Below are positions 35,568 to 44,298 of a stretch of DNA of 64,000 nucleotides, in pieces (the stretch's first letter is position 1; every line of letters starts with the position of its first letter). The stretch comes from JBBDXA01 sp040902585 (GTDB taxonomy: Bacteria; Planctomycetota; Phycisphaerae; Phycisphaerales; Phycisphaeraceae): positions 66,349-130,348 of the forward strand of contig JBBDXA010000130.1 of NCBI GenBank assembly GCA_040902585.1, given 5' to 3'. The notes below the pieces were generated by a model, which made no database searches, was not told where the DNA came from, and was given only the letters and a program-made list of their open reading frames with translations. Position numbers and translations under genes: made by a program.

Positions 35568-37004
35568 ATGAACCCACGCGATGCCATCTCCCGCCGGTCC
35601 CTCCTTCGCCGCCTCGGTGTCGGCATGGGTTCGCTCGGCCTTGCCGGTGTTCTAAACGACGGCGGCCTGCTGCAATCCATCGCCCGCGGCGACATCGCCC
35701 CCAGCGCCACCAGCCCGCTCGCCCCGCGCTCGCCGCATTTCGCGCCGCGCGCCAAGCGGGTGATTCACTTCTTCCTCAACGGCGGCCCTTCGCACGTCGA
35801 TACCTTCGACCCCAAGCCGATGCTCGACAAGTACAACGGCAAACCGCTGCCTTCGGGTCCGCTGCGCACCGAACGCAAGACCGGCGCGGCCTTCGCCTCG
35901 CCCTTCAAGTTCCGCCAGTACGGACAGAGCGGCCTGCCCATCAGCGACATCTTCGCGAAGACCGCTGCCCATGCGGATGATCTTTGCGTGATCCGTTCCA
36001 TGAAGGCGGAACTGCCCAACCACGAGCCTTCGCTCATGCTCATGAACTGCGGCGACGCCCAGATGGCAAGGCCGAGCATGGGCGCGTGGGTGACCTACGG
36101 ACTGGGCAGCGAGAACCAGAATCTGCCCGGCTTCATCGCCATGTGCCCCGGCGGATATCCGATCAAGGAGACGGAAAACTGGGCTGCGGGTTTCCTGCCC
36201 GGCACGTTCCAAGGCACCTTCATCGACAGTCAGCACACGCAGATCGACAAGCTCATCGCCAACATCCGCAATGACAACGTGAGCAGTGCGAAGCAGCGGC
36301 AGCAGCTTGATCTGCTTCGGCAACTGAATCGCGCCCATGCTGATGAGCGCGGGCGCGATGCTCAGCTTGAGGCGCGCATTCAATCGTTCGAGCTTGCCTA
36401 TCGCATGCAGATGGAGGCGGCTGACGCGTTTGATCTTTCGAGGGAGCCGCAGTCGCTGCGCGATGCGTATGGTTCGCATGTGCACGGCCGACAAACACTC
36501 ATCGCGCGCAGGCTGCTGGAGCGGGGTGTGCGGTTCATCCAGCTCTGGCACGGCGCGAGTCAGCCTTGGGACCATCACGACAACATTCAGGGCAATCACG
36601 CGAACCTCGCCAAGCAGTTGGATCAACCGATCGCCGCGCTGCTGACGGATCTGAAGAACCGCGGCATGCTCGAAGACACGCTGGTGATCATCGGCGGCGA
36701 GTTTGGGCGCACGCCGACGGTCGAGCTGAACGACGCGGGCAGCAGCAAGAACGGCCGCGATCACAATCCCTACGGCTTCAGTGTGGTCCTGGCCGGCGGC
36801 GGGGTGCGCGGAGGGACAGCGGTTGGTGCGACTGATGAGTTTGGATTCGCCGCGGCTGAGAATGTCGTTCACGTCCATGACCTGCACGCCACCATCCTTC
36901 ACCTGCTCGGCTTCGATCACGAGCGATTCACCTATCGCTATGCAGGGCGCGATTTCCGGTTGACGGATGTCTACGGCCGCGTGGTGAAGGAAGTGCTGGC
37001 GTAG
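35568..37004 (+). CDS. DUF1501 domain protein with Tat-type signal
   Basis: The ATG at 35568 begins MNPRDAISRRSLLRRLGVGMG, a twin-arginine-like signal. An upstream start would only extend it into the stop region of the previous gene. The 478-residue protein has KRVIHFFLNGGPSHVDTFDPKP, a metal-binding-like start related to the alkaline phosphatase/sulfatase fold. Typical DUF1501 blocks follow (MGAWVTYGLGSENQNLPGF, LVIIGGEFGRTPTVE, GRDHNPYGFSVVLAGGGVRGG). DUF1501 proteins nearly always follow a DUF1549/DUF1553 cytochrome in Planctomycetes, as here, and are exported with it. Enzyme activity is not established. Confidence 0.92.
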   Translation: MNPRDAISRRSLLRRLGVGMGSLGLAGVLNDGGLLQSIARGDIAPSATSPLAPRSPHFAPRAKRVIHFFLNGGPSHVDTFDPKPMLDKYNGKPLPSGPLRTERKTGAAFASPFKFRQYGQSGLPISDIFAKTAAHADDLCVIRSMKAELPNHEPSLMLMNCGDAQMARPSMGAWVTYGLGSENQNLPGFIAMCPGGYPIKETENWAAGFLPGTFQGTFIDSQHTQIDKLIANIRNDNVSSAKQRQQLDLLRQLNRAHADERGRDAQLEARIQSFELAYRMQMEAADAFDLSREPQSLRDAYGSHVHGRQTLIARRLLERGVRFIQLWHGASQPWDHHDNIQGNHANLAKQLDQPIAALLTDLKNRGMLEDTLVIIGGEFGRTPTVELNDAGSSKNGRDHNPYGFSVVLAGGGVRGGTAVGATDEFGFAAAENVVHVHDLHATILHLLGFDHERFTYRYAGRDFRLTDVYGRVVKEVLA

Positions 37005-37018
37005 CGGCGATGAACTGA

Positions 37019-37093
37019 AGCACCGTCCCGGCAGGGCGGTGCTCCATCACTGCGTCAGCGCAAGCAGGCACCACCCTGCCGGGATGGTGCTCC
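37019..37093. repeat. Pair of dispersed palindromic repeats (copies 2 and 3)
   Basis: Two 27-bp units at 37019-37045 and 37067-37093 are close to inverted copies of each other and each is itself palindromic, so this region can fold into alternative hairpins. The same unit occurs at 8834-8860. It lies between the DUF1501 stop and the threonine synthase promoter and may terminate transcription. Confidence 0.6.
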
Positions 37094-37114
37094 AGTCTTC
37101 TCACGCGATCTGAC

Positions 37115-37120
37115 TAAACT
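37115..37120 (+). promoter_or_regulatory. -10 box TAAACT, leaderless-type promoter
   Basis: TAAACT ends 6 nt before the ATG at 37127, with no Shine-Dalgarno between. Confidence 0.45.
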
Positions 37121-37126
37121 GCCCGC

Positions 37127-38368
37127 ATGAATTCCAATCTCACCGCTGAGCGGCCGACGTTTGTGACTCACCTGGAATGCTCGATGACCGGCGAGCGCTA
37201 CGAGGCGGATCAGGTTTACAATCTCTCTCGCGCGGGCCGGCCGCTGCTGGTTCGTTATGACCTGCCCGCTCTCGCGCGATCGCTGAGCAAAGAGATGCTG
37301 CGCGACCGGCCCCTGGATCTGTGGCGCTATCGCGAGTTCCTTCCGGTGCGCAAGGTGGAGCACATCATCAGTCTCGGTGAAGATGTGACGCCGCTCGTGC
37401 CCTGCACCAAGACTCGCCGGGCGTTGGGCGCGACGGGTGAACTTTTCATCAAGGACGAAGGCCGGCTGCCCACGGGCTCCTTCAAAGCCCGCGGCTTGTG
37501 CATGGCCGTGTCGATGGCGAACGAACTGGGCATTATGAAGCTGGCGATGCCGACCAACGGCAACGCGGGCGCTGCCCTGTCCGCTTATGCCGCCCGCGCG
37601 GAGATGACGTCGTTCATCTTCTGCCCGCACGACACGCCGCAGACCAACCTGCGCGAGATCGCCATTCAGGGTGCCCACGTCTTTTCCGTCAACGGCCTGA
37701 TCAACGACTGCGGCAAGCTCGTCGCTCAGGGCAAAGAGGCGATGGGGTGGTTTGATGTCAGCACGCTCAAGGAGCCTTACCGCATCGAAGGCAAGAAGAC
37801 GATGGGGCTGGAGCTGGCTGAGCAGTTTGAGTGGGACTTGCCGGATGTCATCTTCTATCCGACCGGCGGCGGCACCGGGCTCATCGGCATGGTCAAAGCG
37901 TTCGACGAACTGGAAGCCATCGGCTGGATCGGCAGCAAACGCCCGCGCATGGTCGCTGTGCAGGCGGCAGGCTGCGCGCCGATCGTGCGCGCGTGGGAGA
38001 AGGGCGAGGAACATGCTGAGCTGTGGGAGAACGCGAGCACCATTGCCTGGGGCATTCGCGTGCCCGCGGCGGTCGGTGATTTTCTCATCATCCGCGGCAT
38101 CCGCTCGACGAATGGCTTCGGTTCGATCGTGACGGATGAAGAAATCCTCGCGGCCCGCGCGGAGATGGCATCCAAAGAAGGCTTTCTGCTCTGCCCCGAA
38201 GGAGCCGCCACGTACGCGGCCTACAAGAAGGAACTGGCGTCAGGGCGGATTGCGAAGTCGGATCGCGTGGTGCTGTTCAACTGTGCCAGTGGATTGAAAT
38301 ATGACCTGCCGGCAACCACGCGCACGATCGACCGGTTCAAGCCGGTGGATTATGCAAGCCTGGCGTAG
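37127..38368 (+). CDS. thrC: Threonine synthase
   Basis: This 413-residue fold-type II PLP enzyme has the lysine motif LPTGSFKARGL. It has an asparagine-rich cofactor loop (MPTNGNAGAALSAYAAR) and the phosphate-binding glycine loop FYPTGGGTGLIGM. The N-terminus (HLECSMTGERYEADQ) matches the bacterial threonine synthases that start with a short Cys-containing domain. It converts O-phosphohomoserine to threonine and phosphate in the cytoplasm. No other threonine gene is near; it sits alone between a dispersed repeat and a strong hairpin. A leaderless-type promoter precedes it. Confidence 0.9.
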   Translation: MNSNLTAERPTFVTHLECSMTGERYEADQVYNLSRAGRPLLVRYDLPALARSLSKEMLRDRPLDLWRYREFLPVRKVEHIISLGEDVTPLVPCTKTRRALGATGELFIKDEGRLPTGSFKARGLCMAVSMANELGIMKLAMPTNGNAGAALSAYAARAEMTSFIFCPHDTPQTNLREIAIQGAHVFSVNGLINDCGKLVAQGKEAMGWFDVSTLKEPYRIEGKKTMGLELAEQFEWDLPDVIFYPTGGGTGLIGMVKAFDELEAIGWIGSKRPRMVAVQAAGCAPIVRAWEKGEEHAELWENASTIAWGIRVPAAVGDFLIIRGIRSTNGFGSIVTDEEILAARAEMASKEGFLLCPEGAATYAAYKKELASGRIAKSDRVVLFNCASGLKYDLPATTRTIDRFKPVDYASLA

Positions 38369-38377
38369 TATCTCAGC

Positions 38378-38424
38378 GAAGCCCCGGCCTTCGGTGCGCA
38401 CAGGGTTCTTCGGGCCGGGGCTTC
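38378..38424. terminator. Strong GC-rich hairpin after threonine synthase
   Basis: A perfect 12-bp stem (GAAGCCCCGGCC at 38378-38389 pairing with 38413-38424) closes a 23-nt loop 10 nt after the stop codon. There is no U-tract, so it may be a Rho-aided terminator or an mRNA-stabilising hairpin. Confidence 0.5.
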
Positions 38425-38486
38425 CGCGGACTTCAGCCCCAGCCACCCGATGCTTAATTGATCGACTGCAAGCGGAGGCGCATCCT

Positions 38487-38492
38487 TATACT
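38487..38492 (+). promoter_or_regulatory. -10 box TATACT, leaderless-type promoter
   Basis: TATACT ends 6 nt before the ATG at 38499. The GGAGGG directly touching the ATG is too close to act as a ribosome site. Confidence 0.5.
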
Positions 38493-38498
38493 GGAGGG

Positions 38499-39554
38499 AT
38501 GAACTTGAGAACCAAGCAAACGAACTGTCTCGCGGGTGTCATGGTGATGATGCTCGCGTTTGCGTCACTTCACGCCGCGGCGGATGAGAAGAAGGAGAAG
38601 ATCGTCCCCGCCTTCAGCAAGGGCGTCGGGCCGGGATGGGTTGATGTGACCGGCAAGGATTTCCTGAATGTGAACTGCTGGATTGATACGTGGGTCTGGA
38701 AGGAAGGGCACGCTTTCTGCACGGGTAAGCCGACGGGCGTGATTCGTTTCAGCGAGCCGCTGACCAACTTTGAATTCTCCTGCGAGTGGATGCACAAAGA
38801 GAAGGGCGGCAACTCGGGCATCTTCGTCTGGGCCAGTCCGCAGTCGATCGTCAACCTGACCGAAGGCAAGGGCCGGTTGCCTCACGGCGTCGAGGTGCAG
38901 GTGCTCGACCTGGGCTACAAAGAGATTTACGAGGCCCAGTACAAGAAGCCCGGCAACTGGTTCACGAGTCACGGCGATGTATTCCCCGTCGGGCCTGTGA
39001 AGTTCAAACCGTTCCCGCCTGTCGCCCCTGACGGCGTGCGCAGTTTTCCTTCCAAGGAAACGACGCTGGGGATCAACCAGTGGAATCACTACTACATCCG
39101 CGCGATCGATGGTGAAGTCCGTCTCTGGGTCAACGGCGAGGAAGTTTCCGGCGGCAACGGCATCTCGCCCGCATCGGGTTTTCTCTGCCTCGAGTCCGAA
39201 GGCGCGCCGGTCGAGTTCAAGAACCTGCGCCTGCGCGTGCTGGAGCCGATGAAGACGGAATTGCCCAAGGGGATAAAGATTTCCGTGCCTGTCATTCAGA
39301 ACCCGGCGAACCGGCCTGCGGTTTCGCTGGAAGCACACGCCCTCCTGGGCACGTGGGAGTACATGAACACCTACACGCGCGAGTTTCTCGCCGATGGCCG
39401 GTGCATCCTCCGCAATGGGAACGAAGTGATCTGGACGAAGAAGTGCGTCGAAAAGACGGCGACTTCCATCACGCTCGAAGGCGGATATCAGCATCAACTG
39501 GATGGCGATACGCTGAAGATCGAAGGCCGATACGAAGCGAAACGCCGGAAGTAG
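38499..39554 (+). CDS. DUF1080 (3-keto-disaccharide hydrolase-like) secreted protein
   Basis: The ATG at 38499 begins a signal peptide (MNLRTKQTNCLAGVMVMMLAFASLHAAA) and fits the adjacent -10 box; the longer frame runs through the upstream hairpin. The mature protein of about 320 residues has a concanavalin-like sandwich: NFEFSCEWMHKEKGGNSGIFVWA, LPHGVEVQVLDLGY, NQWNHYYIRAIDGEVRLWVNGEEVSGG and GFLCLESEGAPVEFKNLRL. This is the DUF1080 fold found in glycosidase-like and sugar-binding proteins. A small C-terminal lipocalin-like domain follows (LLGTWEYMNTYTREFLADGRC). It probably acts on carbohydrate in the periplasm. Confidence 0.87.
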   Translation: MNLRTKQTNCLAGVMVMMLAFASLHAAADEKKEKIVPAFSKGVGPGWVDVTGKDFLNVNCWIDTWVWKEGHAFCTGKPTGVIRFSEPLTNFEFSCEWMHKEKGGNSGIFVWASPQSIVNLTEGKGRLPHGVEVQVLDLGYKEIYEAQYKKPGNWFTSHGDVFPVGPVKFKPFPPVAPDGVRSFPSKETTLGINQWNHYYIRAIDGEVRLWVNGEEVSGGNGISPASGFLCLESEGAPVEFKNLRLRVLEPMKTELPKGIKISVPVIQNPANRPAVSLEAHALLGTWEYMNTYTREFLADGRCILRNGNEVIWTKKCVEKTATSITLEGGYQHQLDGDTLKIEGRYEAKRRK

Positions 39555-39582
39555 AAGAGCGGGCCGTAGCGACCGCACCCGT

Positions 39583-41040
39583 CTAAGCGAGGATGTCCTT
39601 CACCGCGTGACCATGCACGTTGGTCAGTCGCCGCATGATGCCGTTGTGATACCACGTCAGCTTTTCATGATCGATGCCGAGCAGGTGCAGCATCGTGGCG
39701 TGAAAGTCGTACCAGTGGACGGCTTTGTCGATGGTCTTCCAGCCGACCTCATCCGTCTGGCCGTACGCCGTGCCGCCCTTGAGTCCCGCGCCGGCCATCC
39801 ACAGGCTGAAGCCGTACATGTTGTGATCCCGTCCCTTGCCGACGGTGTTCTTATCCGCCTGGGTAAAGGGTGTGCGGCCGAACTCGGTGGTGAACAGAAC
39901 GAGCGTGTCGTCGAGCATGCCGCGCTGTTTCAAGTCTTTCAACAGAGCCGCGACTGGCTGGTCGATGCGCTTCGCTTCGCGGTTGTGATTGCGGATCATG
40001 TCCTCGTGGCCGTCCCAGTTGATGCGTGGCGAGCCGAACGATCCGCCTGAGAAGAGCTGAACGAAACGCACGCCCTGTTCGAGCAGCCGCCGCGCGAGCA
40101 GGCAATTGCGGCCGAAGTCGCGGGTCTCCTCGCTGTCCAGTCCGTACGCCTCGCGCGTGGCAGGCGATTCGCCCTCCAGAGCCGTCACCCGCGGCACGGC
40201 AAGCTGCATCTTCGCGGCCAGTTCGTAACTGTGCATGCGCGACGCCAGCGCATCGCTGTCGCCATGCTCACGCAGATGTCGTGCATTCATTCGCTTGAGC
40301 AGATCGCGGCTGGCGGATTCAGTGTTCGCCGCGACGGTTCTCTCGGGGAACAGATCGGAGATCGGCGGGCCCTTCGTTTCAAAGGCGACGCCCTGATGTT
40401 GCGCGGGTAGGAATCCGTTGGACCAGTTGATCGTGCCGCCGGGCGGGAGGCCGCGCGGATCAGGCAGCACCACATACGCGGGCAATTCATCGGTCGCATT
40501 GCCCAGCCCGTAGGCGACCCACGCGCCCATGGTCGGGAAGCCGTTGAGGCGGAAGCCCGTGCTCTGTTCGAACGTCGCGGGGGTGTGATTGGCGGAGTCC
40601 GCGACCATGGAGTTGATGACGGTGAGTTCGTCGGCGACATCGCCGAGGTGCGGGAACAGATCGGAGACCCACAGTCCGCTCTTGCCGCGTTGTTTGAACG
40701 CCCAGTCGTTCTGGCGGATCAGGCCGACCTTGCCGAAGAAGGTTTCCGGCGTCTTGCCGCCGTCGTTCAGTTCCTTCCCGTGATGTCGTGCCAGCAGCGG
40801 CTTGTAGTCGAACGAATCGATCTGGCTCAGTCCGCCGATGAGGCAGATGTGAATCACTCGCTTGGCTTTGGGATTGAAGTGCGGGCGTGGCTGACCCGGT
40901 GATTCCTCCGCGCCGTACACGATGCCGTCCCGCGCCAGCAGGCTCATCAGGCCCGCGGCACCGAGGCCGTTGCCGACCCATCCGAAAAGGTCGCGGCGCG
41001 TCAGGCTGTCTTGATGTGCGGAGATTTTACTCATGAGCAT
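39583..41040 (-). CDS. DUF1501 domain protein (partner of the PSD1 cytochrome upstream)
   Basis: This 485-residue protein starts 9 nt after the stop of the PSD1 gene. It has a twin-arginine-like signal (TRRDLFGWVGNGLGAAGLMSLLA), then KRVIHICLIGGLSQIDSFDYKP and the usual DUF1501 motifs (MGAWVAYGLGNATDELPAYVVL, LVLFTTEFGRTPFTQ, GRDHNMYGFSLWMAGAGLKGG). It is a second copy of the pair seen at 31919-37004 and likely shares its exported role. It is convergent with the DUF1080 gene, 28 nt apart. Confidence 0.92.
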   Translation of the reverse strand: MLMSKISAHQDSLTRRDLFGWVGNGLGAAGLMSLLARDGIVYGAEESPGQPRPHFNPKAKRVIHICLIGGLSQIDSFDYKPLLARHHGKELNDGGKTPETFFGKVGLIRQNDWAFKQRGKSGLWVSDLFPHLGDVADELTVINSMVADSANHTPATFEQSTGFRLNGFPTMGAWVAYGLGNATDELPAYVVLPDPRGLPPGGTINWSNGFLPAQHQGVAFETKGPPISDLFPERTVAANTESASRDLLKRMNARHLREHGDSDALASRMHSYELAAKMQLAVPRVTALEGESPATREAYGLDSEETRDFGRNCLLARRLLEQGVRFVQLFSGGSFGSPRINWDGHEDMIRNHNREAKRIDQPVAALLKDLKQRGMLDDTLVLFTTEFGRTPFTQADKNTVGKGRDHNMYGFSLWMAGAGLKGGTAYGQTDEVGWKTIDKAVHWYDFHATMLHLLGIDHEKLTWYHNGIMRRLTNVHGHAVKDILA

Positions 41041-41049
41041 TCATCTCTT

Positions 41050-44000
41050 CTATTCGAGATACAGGAACTCGTTGCTGTTGAACACGACGCGGCAGAAGGC
41101 GGGCAGTCCGTGCTCGGTAATGAACGATCGCGCGTCCGCCAGTTCTTCGTCGCGCACGGGTCGCCCGTAGGCAAGCAGATAGGTTCGATCGATCTGCCCG
41201 TCGATCTCCTTCACCTCGCCGCTTACGCGCCGGGCGAAGCGGTCGGCCAGGTGCAGCACCAGCGGATTGTTCATCAGCGTCAGGGCCTGGAGCGGCGTCG
41301 TGGTCACAGCCCGCTTCGGCGCCATGGCTGAGGGATCGGGACAGTCGAACGTGTCGAGCATGTTCTTCTTCGCGCCGCGCGGTGCGAAGCGATAAACCGT
41401 GCGGCGGTTCATGCCCGCTCCGGTCGGTTCGACGGGATCGTAAAAGTGGCTGCCCAGATACTTGTACTCGCGCACATCGCGGTAGCCGATGCCGCCGACT
41501 GTCAGGTTCAACTCGCCTGACACAGCCAGGATCGCGTCGCGCAGTGCCTCCGCTTCCAGTCGCCGCGGAGCCATTCGCCAGAGCAATCGGTTGTTCACAT
41601 CGATCTTCATCGCGGCTTCGTTGTCCGTCGCCGCCTGACGATACGTCGCCGAGGTCACGATCAGCCGATGCATCTGCTTGAGGCTCCAGTCCCGCTCAAT
41701 GAGTTCGGTCGCCAGCCAGTCCAGCAGTTGCGGATGGCTCGGCTCGCCGCCGTTGATGCCGAAATCGTTGGGCGTTTCGACGATGCCCGAACCGAAGTGG
41801 TAATGCCAGAGACGATTGGCGATCACTCGCGCGAAGAGCGGGTTGTCTCTGTTCGTGATCCACTGAGCGAGTTTGGTCCGGCGATCGGCATCGGAAGCGT
41901 TCGGTTTCAGGCCGAAGTCGCTGCTCAGTCCCGGCACCGCGGCAAGGCCGCCGGGCGCGACCACTTCGCCGGGCGCATCCACTTCCCCACGGCGGAGCAC
42001 CTGCGTCTGCCCCGGGTTCTGCGGGACCACCGCGTACACCTTGTAAGGCTGACCCGTTTCCTGGAGCGAAGCAAGGCGCGAACCGATCGAGTCGATCTCC
42101 TTTTTCAAAGCGTTGCGCTCGGTCCGCTGCGGGGCGGTCATCGCCGCGAGCAGTTGCGGTTCGGGCACATGATCCGTCACCGCGCCTGCGGAGGCGGCTA
42201 CTTCATTCGGCTCGAGGGCGCGGTCATAGAGCTGTGCCCGATCGATCCGTGCGGAAAGGTGTCGGTTGCCGCCCGCCTCTTCGTGTCGCAGGCCGAAGAG
42301 AATCTGTGACTTGCCCGCCTCGTAGGTTTGAAGGCCTTTGCGGTAGGCCTGTCCGTAGGGTTTGCCGTTGCGGTAGCCGATGATGGTGCCGTCCGCTTTG
42401 AAGGCGATGGCGATGTGAACCATCTGGCTGTCCGCTTCCTTCTCCACGGCGGCTTTGAACGAGTCATACCGGGCAAAGCCGTTGCTGCCCGCCATCCACT
42501 GGCCGGCTTCGCGTTCACCGAAGACGATGGAATCGAAGACGGAGCCGCCAGGGACTTGAACGGTGATGACGCCGCCGCCGCGCTGCGTCAGGTTGTCGAG
42601 CCGGACCCAGGCTTCAAGCGTTTTCTCGCGCAGGGCAAACGGCAACGTTGCCGTGCGGACGTAGCCACCGTTCTTGCCGACGATGAGTGCGCCGTTCTCG
42701 ATTGTGGCCCCACGGTGCGCTTCGCCGTGGGCCTGGCCGATGCTGTCTTTCAGATCGGTGTCGAAGTCCCATCTCGCCACGGGTTTTGGCGGCTCAGGCT
42801 TGGGCAACGTGCCCTTCTCGCGCTCGGCGAGGACGTGTTGTCGCGAGGCTGTCTCGATGACGCCGAGTTGTTTCAACAGGGTCTCGCGCTGTTCGTTCAA
42901 GGTTGCAATCGTCTTGAGCGCAACACCTCGCGGCGAAGGTGTTACGTTGCGCTCGCCGGGAATCACGCCCGCCACGGCCGCGACGAAGCTGTAATACTCG
43001 CGCTGCGTGATCGGGTCGAACTTGTGCGAGTGGCAGCGGGCGCAGTTGATCGTCAGACCGAGGAACGTCTGTCCGATCGTGCCGACAAGGTCTTCGTACT
43101 CGTCCTGCTGCATCGTCATCCGCATTTTCTGGCTGGACGGCAGCGTGGTGTTGTGCGGACCCGCCACGAGGAACCCCGTCGCGGCGATCATCGACGCGTC
43201 ATCCTTCGCCAGCAGATCGCCGGCCAGTTGCATGCGAACGAACTGGTCGTACGGCATGTCGCTGTTGAGGGCATCGATGACCCAGTTGCGGTAGTGCCAC
43301 GAATGATCGCGCGGCTGGTTGTACTCGAAGCCGTGACTCTCGCCGAAGCGAACGACATCCAGCCAGTGCCGCGCCCAGCGCTCGCCGTAGTGCGGTGACT
43401 CGAGCAGACGATCGACGAGGCGTTCGTACGCGTCGGGCCGGCCGTCGCTCAGGAACGCTTCGATTTCCTTCGGCGAAGGCGGCAGGCCGGTCAGGTCAAA
43501 TGTCAGCCGGCGAATGAGCACCCGCTTCGACGCTTCTGGTGTCGGTCGAAGGCCGGTAGCTTTCAGCTTTGCGCCGATGAACTGATCGATCGGGCCTCGC
43601 CCCCACGCGGCGAACGCCGGCTCAGGCACCGCGGGCTTCTTGAGCACTTGCAGCGACCAGTGCGAGCTGCTGCTGTTCTTTGTTCCACTCGGCCACACCG
43701 CGCCGTCGTCGATCCAGAGTGACAACAGTTTCACTTCATCGGCACTCAATCGCGGGCCCTTCGGCGGCATGACCGCATCCGCGTCGTCGGGCACCGATCC
43801 TGTCACCAACTGAATCAACAGGCTTTTCCCGCTCTGCCCCGGGAGTATCACTTTGCCCGAGTCGCCTCCGGTCAGCGCGGCCGAGGTATCCAGCCGCAGT
43901 CCACCCTTCTGCTTGTCGGGACCATGGCACTTGATGCAGTGCTGCTCGATGATCGGGAGAACCTGGCGCTCGAACTCGACAGGCGGCACCGTGGCCTGCT

Positions 44001-44091
44001 GTGCAAAGGCCGGCTGGCTCACGAGTCCCGCCAGCGCGATCATAAGCGCAGTGAAGGGGCGAGAATAAAAACTCATTTCATTCAGACGCAT
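41050..44091 (-). CDS. PSD1 cytochrome with inserted LamG-like domain
   Basis: The 1013-residue protein has a signal peptide (FTALMIALAGLVSQPAFAQQ), then EQHCIKCHGPDKQKGG and a DUF1549 domain (GPIDQFIGAKLKATGLRPTPE, HYGERWARHWLDVVRFGES). A second CARCHSHKFDPI motif follows. A laminin-G/concanavalin-like domain of about 200 residues lies in the middle (ARWDFDTDLKDSIGQAHG, EKTLEAWVRLDNLTQRGGG). DUF1553 is at the C-terminus (NPLFARVIANRLWHYHFGSGIVETPNDFG). The inserted sandwich domain suggests polysaccharide binding. A TAGAAT -10 and a GGAGAA ribosome site precede the ATG. Confidence 0.92.
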   Translation of the reverse strand: MRLNEMSFYSRPFTALMIALAGLVSQPAFAQQATVPPVEFERQVLPIIEQHCIKCHGPDKQKGGLRLDTSAALTGGDSGKVILPGQSGKSLLIQLVTGSVPDDADAVMPPKGPRLSADEVKLLSLWIDDGAVWPSGTKNSSSSHWSLQVLKKPAVPEPAFAAWGRGPIDQFIGAKLKATGLRPTPEASKRVLIRRLTFDLTGLPPSPKEIEAFLSDGRPDAYERLVDRLLESPHYGERWARHWLDVVRFGESHGFEYNQPRDHSWHYRNWVIDALNSDMPYDQFVRMQLAGDLLAKDDASMIAATGFLVAGPHNTTLPSSQKMRMTMQQDEYEDLVGTIGQTFLGLTINCARCHSHKFDPITQREYYSFVAAVAGVIPGERNVTPSPRGVALKTIATLNEQRETLLKQLGVIETASRQHVLAEREKGTLPKPEPPKPVARWDFDTDLKDSIGQAHGEAHRGATIENGALIVGKNGGYVRTATLPFALREKTLEAWVRLDNLTQRGGGVITVQVPGGSVFDSIVFGEREAGQWMAGSNGFARYDSFKAAVEKEADSQMVHIAIAFKADGTIIGYRNGKPYGQAYRKGLQTYEAGKSQILFGLRHEEAGGNRHLSARIDRAQLYDRALEPNEVAASAGAVTDHVPEPQLLAAMTAPQRTERNALKKEIDSIGSRLASLQETGQPYKVYAVVPQNPGQTQVLRRGEVDAPGEVVAPGGLAAVPGLSSDFGLKPNASDADRRTKLAQWITNRDNPLFARVIANRLWHYHFGSGIVETPNDFGINGGEPSHPQLLDWLATELIERDWSLKQMHRLIVTSATYRQAATDNEAAMKIDVNNRLLWRMAPRRLEAEALRDAILAVSGELNLTVGGIGYRDVREYKYLGSHFYDPVEPTGAGMNRRTVYRFAPRGAKKNMLDTFDCPDPSAMAPKRAVTTTPLQALTLMNNPLVLHLADRFARRVSGEVKEIDGQIDRTYLLAYGRPVRDEELADARSFITEHGLPAFCRVVFNSNEFLYLE

Positions 44092-44118
44092 GCGGTTCTC
44101 CGACAGGGCCGTTGCAGT

Positions 44119-44124
44119 ATTCTA
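44119..44124 (-). promoter_or_regulatory. -10 box TAGAAT before the second PSD1 gene
   Basis: TAGAAT lies 27 nt before the ATG at 44091, and a GGAGAA ribosome site stands between, so this gene has a normal short leader. Confidence 0.45.
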
Positions 44125-44298
44125 ATGGATGCGCCGGCTGATCGAAGGGAAAGCTTGCAGCGGCTGCGCATGTACGTTGAACGCGCCCGTTGTTACCCCC
44201 ACCCGCGCATCTTCAATCGGTACAGTGGGAAGGTCCGAAAGTGTCGATTGCGGCAATGAGCGACGCGTGGATTTCACATTTTCAACTGGATAATACGA

